Of a stretch of 17,093 nt of DNA, positions 15,580 to 17,093 are shown piece after piece. The position numbers and the translations under genes were made by a program. The number at the start of each line of letters is the position of its first letter. Position 1 is the first letter of the stretch. The notes beneath the pieces are model-generated. The model had not been told where the DNA came from and made no database searches. It was given only the letters and a program-made list of their open reading frames with translations. Source of the stretch: DATEJJ01 sp039649115 (GTDB taxonomy: Bacteria; Actinomycetota; Actinomycetes; Mycobacteriales; Micromonosporaceae). The stretch spans positions 1 through 17,093 of the forward strand of contig JBBWZQ010000025.1 in NCBI GenBank assembly GCA_039649115.1. The letters run 5' to 3'.

Positions 15580-16644
15580 ATGTTGAGAAGACCTGCCCTG
15601 TTCGCCATCCTCGCCACGCTCGTCGTGGCGGTCGCCTTCGCCGTCGCCCGGCCCGCGCTGTCCGCGACGGCACCACTCAAGATCATGCCGCTCGGCGACT
15701 CCATCACCGGCGGGCCCGGCTGCTGGCGCGCCCTGCTCTGGGACCACCTGCAGAGGGCCGGGTTCACCAACATCGACTTCGTCGGAACCCTGCCGGGCGG
15801 CGGCTGCTCGGTGCCGTTCGACGGTGACAACGAGGGGCACGGCGGCATCGCGGCCACGGGCATGGCCGACCAGAACCAGTTGCCGCCCTGGTTGGCGGCC
15901 ACCAACCCGGACATCGTGCTGATGCACCTGGGCACCAACGACACCTGGGGCAATCCGCCGGTCGCCACCATCCTCACCGCGTACAGCAAGCTGGTCGACC
16001 AGATGCGCGCCAACAACCCCAACATGAAGATCCTGGTCGCGCAGATCATCCCGATGAACCCGAGCAGCTGCGCCACCTGCGCTCCCGGCGTGGTCGCGCT
16101 CAACAACGCGATTCCGGGCTGGGCCGCCGGCAAGACGACCGCACAGTCGCCGATCGTGGTCGTGGACCAGTGGACCGGCTTCGACACGGTCGCCGACACG
16201 ATCGGCGACGGCGTGCACCCCAACGACTCGGGCTTCCAGAAGATGGCCGACCGGTGGTACCCGCCGCTCACCCAGTTCCTCACCGCCACGACGCCGTCGC
16301 CCAGCGCCTCGGTGTCCCCGTCCGCCTCAGCCACGGGTGGCGGAGCCTGCTCCGCGACCTACCGGATCGTGAGCCAGTGGGCCGGCGGCTTCCAGGCCGA
16401 GATCACCGTGAAGAACGGCGGGGCCACGGCCTCCACCGGCTGGACGGCCACCCTCTCCTTCGCCAACGGCCAGCAGGTCACGCAGTCCTGGAACACCACA
16501 CTCAGCCAGAGCGGTGCCACCGTGACGGCAGGCAATGCGAGCTACAACGGGAGCCTCAGCGCCGGCGGGTCCACCGCGTTCGGCCTCATCGCGTCCTGGA
16601 CCACCACCAACACGGTACCGGCGGCGAGCTGCACGCTGCGCTGA
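15580..16644 (+). CDS. Secreted SGNH/GDSL hydrolase (CE3-like esterase) with C-terminal CBM2
   Basis: This encodes a 354-aa exported enzyme. The signal peptide spans about residues 1-29: LRRP, a hydrophobic core, then ARPALSA before TAPL. The SGNH domain (31-235) has block I PLGDSITGG (nucleophile Ser41), block II GHGGI, block III HLGTNDTW (Asn120) and block V GDGVHPND (Asp210, His213). The KIMPLGDSIT opening resembles CE3 acetylxylan esterases. A Ser/Pro/Thr linker (236-255) leads to a family 2 carbohydrate-binding module (256-354), with Cys257/Cys351 for the end-to-end disulfide and exposed Trp267, Trp288 and Trp304. The likely role is deacetylation of plant polysaccharide while bound to cellulose or xylan. 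GGAG lies six bases before ATG 15580. A paralogue follows after 26 bases. Confidence 0.92.
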   Translation: MLRRPALFAILATLVVAVAFAVARPALSATAPLKIMPLGDSITGGPGCWRALLWDHLQRAGFTNIDFVGTLPGGGCSVPFDGDNEGHGGIAATGMADQNQLPPWLAATNPDIVLMHLGTNDTWGNPPVATILTAYSKLVDQMRANNPNMKILVAQIIPMNPSSCATCAPGVVALNNAIPGWAAGKTTAQSPIVVVDQWTGFDTVADTIGDGVHPNDSGFQKMADRWYPPLTQFLTATTPSPSASVSPSASATGGGACSATYRIVSQWAGGFQAEITVKNGGATASTGWTATLSFANGQQVTQSWNTTLSQSGATVTAGNASYNGSLSAGGSTAFGLIASWTTTNTVPAASCTLR

Positions 16645-16670
16645 CCACCATCACTCGACAAGGAGTGACC

Positions 16671-17093
16671 ATGTCACGAAGACCCGCCCTGTACGCCATC
16701 CTCGCGGCGCTGGTCGTGGCGTTCGCCTTCGTCATCGCCCGGCCCGCCCTTTCCGCGACCACCCCTGTCAAGATCATGCCGCTCGGCGACTCCATCACCG
16801 GCTCACCCGGCTGCTGGCGCGCCCTGCTGTGGAACCGCCGGCAGCTCTCGGGAGTCACGGACCTCGTCTGCGTCGGCTCGCGGCCGCCGCCGGGCTGCGC
16901 CGTGTCCTTCGTCGGCGACCACGAGGGACACGGCGGCATCCTGGCCACCAACAGGGCCAACCAGAACCAGCTGCCGCCGTGGCTGGCGGCCACCAAGCCG
17001 GACATCGTGGTCATGCACCTGGGTACCAACGACGTCTGGAGCAACCTCGCACCCGCCACGATCCTCGCCGCGTTCAGCACGCTCGTCGACCAG
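16671..17093 (+). CDS. Second secreted SGNH hydrolase, tandem paralogue (partial, runs off the right edge)
   Basis: An open frame of 141 codons runs from ATG 16671 to the window end; it is not closed by a stop. AAGGAG (16660-16665) is five bases upstream. The protein aligns without gaps to the preceding enzyme at 100 of 141 residues (71%, counted by hand). It has the same signal peptide (MSRRPAL ... ARPALSA), block I PLGDSITGS (Ser41), GHGGI and HLGTNDVW (Asn120). The divergence is concentrated at residues 55-80, which flank the active site, and suggests a changed substrate preference. The remaining SGNH blocks and any carbohydrate-binding module lie outside the window. It is probably co-transcribed with the first copy. 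Confidence 0.9.
   Translation, partial: MSRRPALYAILAALVVAFAFVIARPALSATTPVKIMPLGDSITGSPGCWRALLWNRRQLSGVTDLVCVGSRPPPGCAVSFVGDHEGHGGILATNRANQNQLPPWLAATKPDIVVMHLGTNDVWSNLAPATILAAFSTLVDQ

Overview
The window is very GC-rich (third codon positions are almost all G or C), uses many GTG starts, and carries actinobacterial gene types: a large LuxR (LAL) regulator, an SPW-repeat protein, a secreted SGNH hydrolase with a family 2 cellulose-binding module, and leaderless-looking genes. The overall style suggests a filamentous actinomycete, most likely Micromonosporaceae (Actinoplanes/Micromonospora type). That placement is inferred from gene content and composition, not from a marker gene.

Layout from left to right. 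A minus-strand gene enters from the left edge (1-109, N-terminus only). A SAM-dependent methyltransferase (274-1140, +) is followed by a 60-bp tandem repeat (1141-1260), whose core recurs at 8833-8872. Next is a divergent pair: a small HTH regulator (1260-1523, -) and a type I methionine aminopeptidase (1552-2322, +). They share a short AT-rich promoter region with a perfect ATACCGGTAT palindrome, and both may be leaderless. A hairpin-rich convergent gap (2323-2516) separates the aminopeptidase from an SPW-repeat membrane protein (2517-2966, -). An SRPBCC-fold protein with a six-fold QPLPG tail (3130-3795, +) overlaps, tail to tail, a minus-strand operon: a 69-aa small protein (7825-8034), a LAL-type LuxR regulator (5090-7825) and a type II NADH dehydrogenase-like oxidoreductase (3775-5079). 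Its first two genes are joined by a TGATG overlap and the last two by a 10-nt gap.

A shared upstream region with repeated TACCTAGGC elements separates that operon from a PEBP/YbhB-like protein (8259-8798, +). The PEBP gene ends in a 28-bp palindrome and the third repeat copy. A MarR regulator (8932-9438) then leads a carbohydrate operon: a GH38 alpha-mannosidase (9481-12519) and a GH2 LacZ-type beta-galactosidase (12516-15404), the latter two coupled by a GTGA overlap. Neither enzyme has a signal peptide, so the pair probably finishes imported mannose- and galactose-containing oligosaccharides in the cytoplasm, with MarR as the likely local regulator. The right end holds two tandem secreted SGNH/CE3-like esterases. 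The first is complete with a CBM2 (15580-16644); the second is cut by the window edge (16671-17093). They are 71% identical over 141 residues and point to plant-polysaccharide deacetylation outside the cell.

I found no RNA genes, CRISPR arrays, insertion sequences or prophage genes. The most unusual signals are the dispersed 40-bp repeat with a conserved hairpin, a 34-bp near-perfect palindrome inside the start of the LuxR coding region, the TACCTAGGC repeats, and six CACWGTG heptamers that occur only within the two glycosidase genes. No clearly new multi-gene defence or mobile system is visible.
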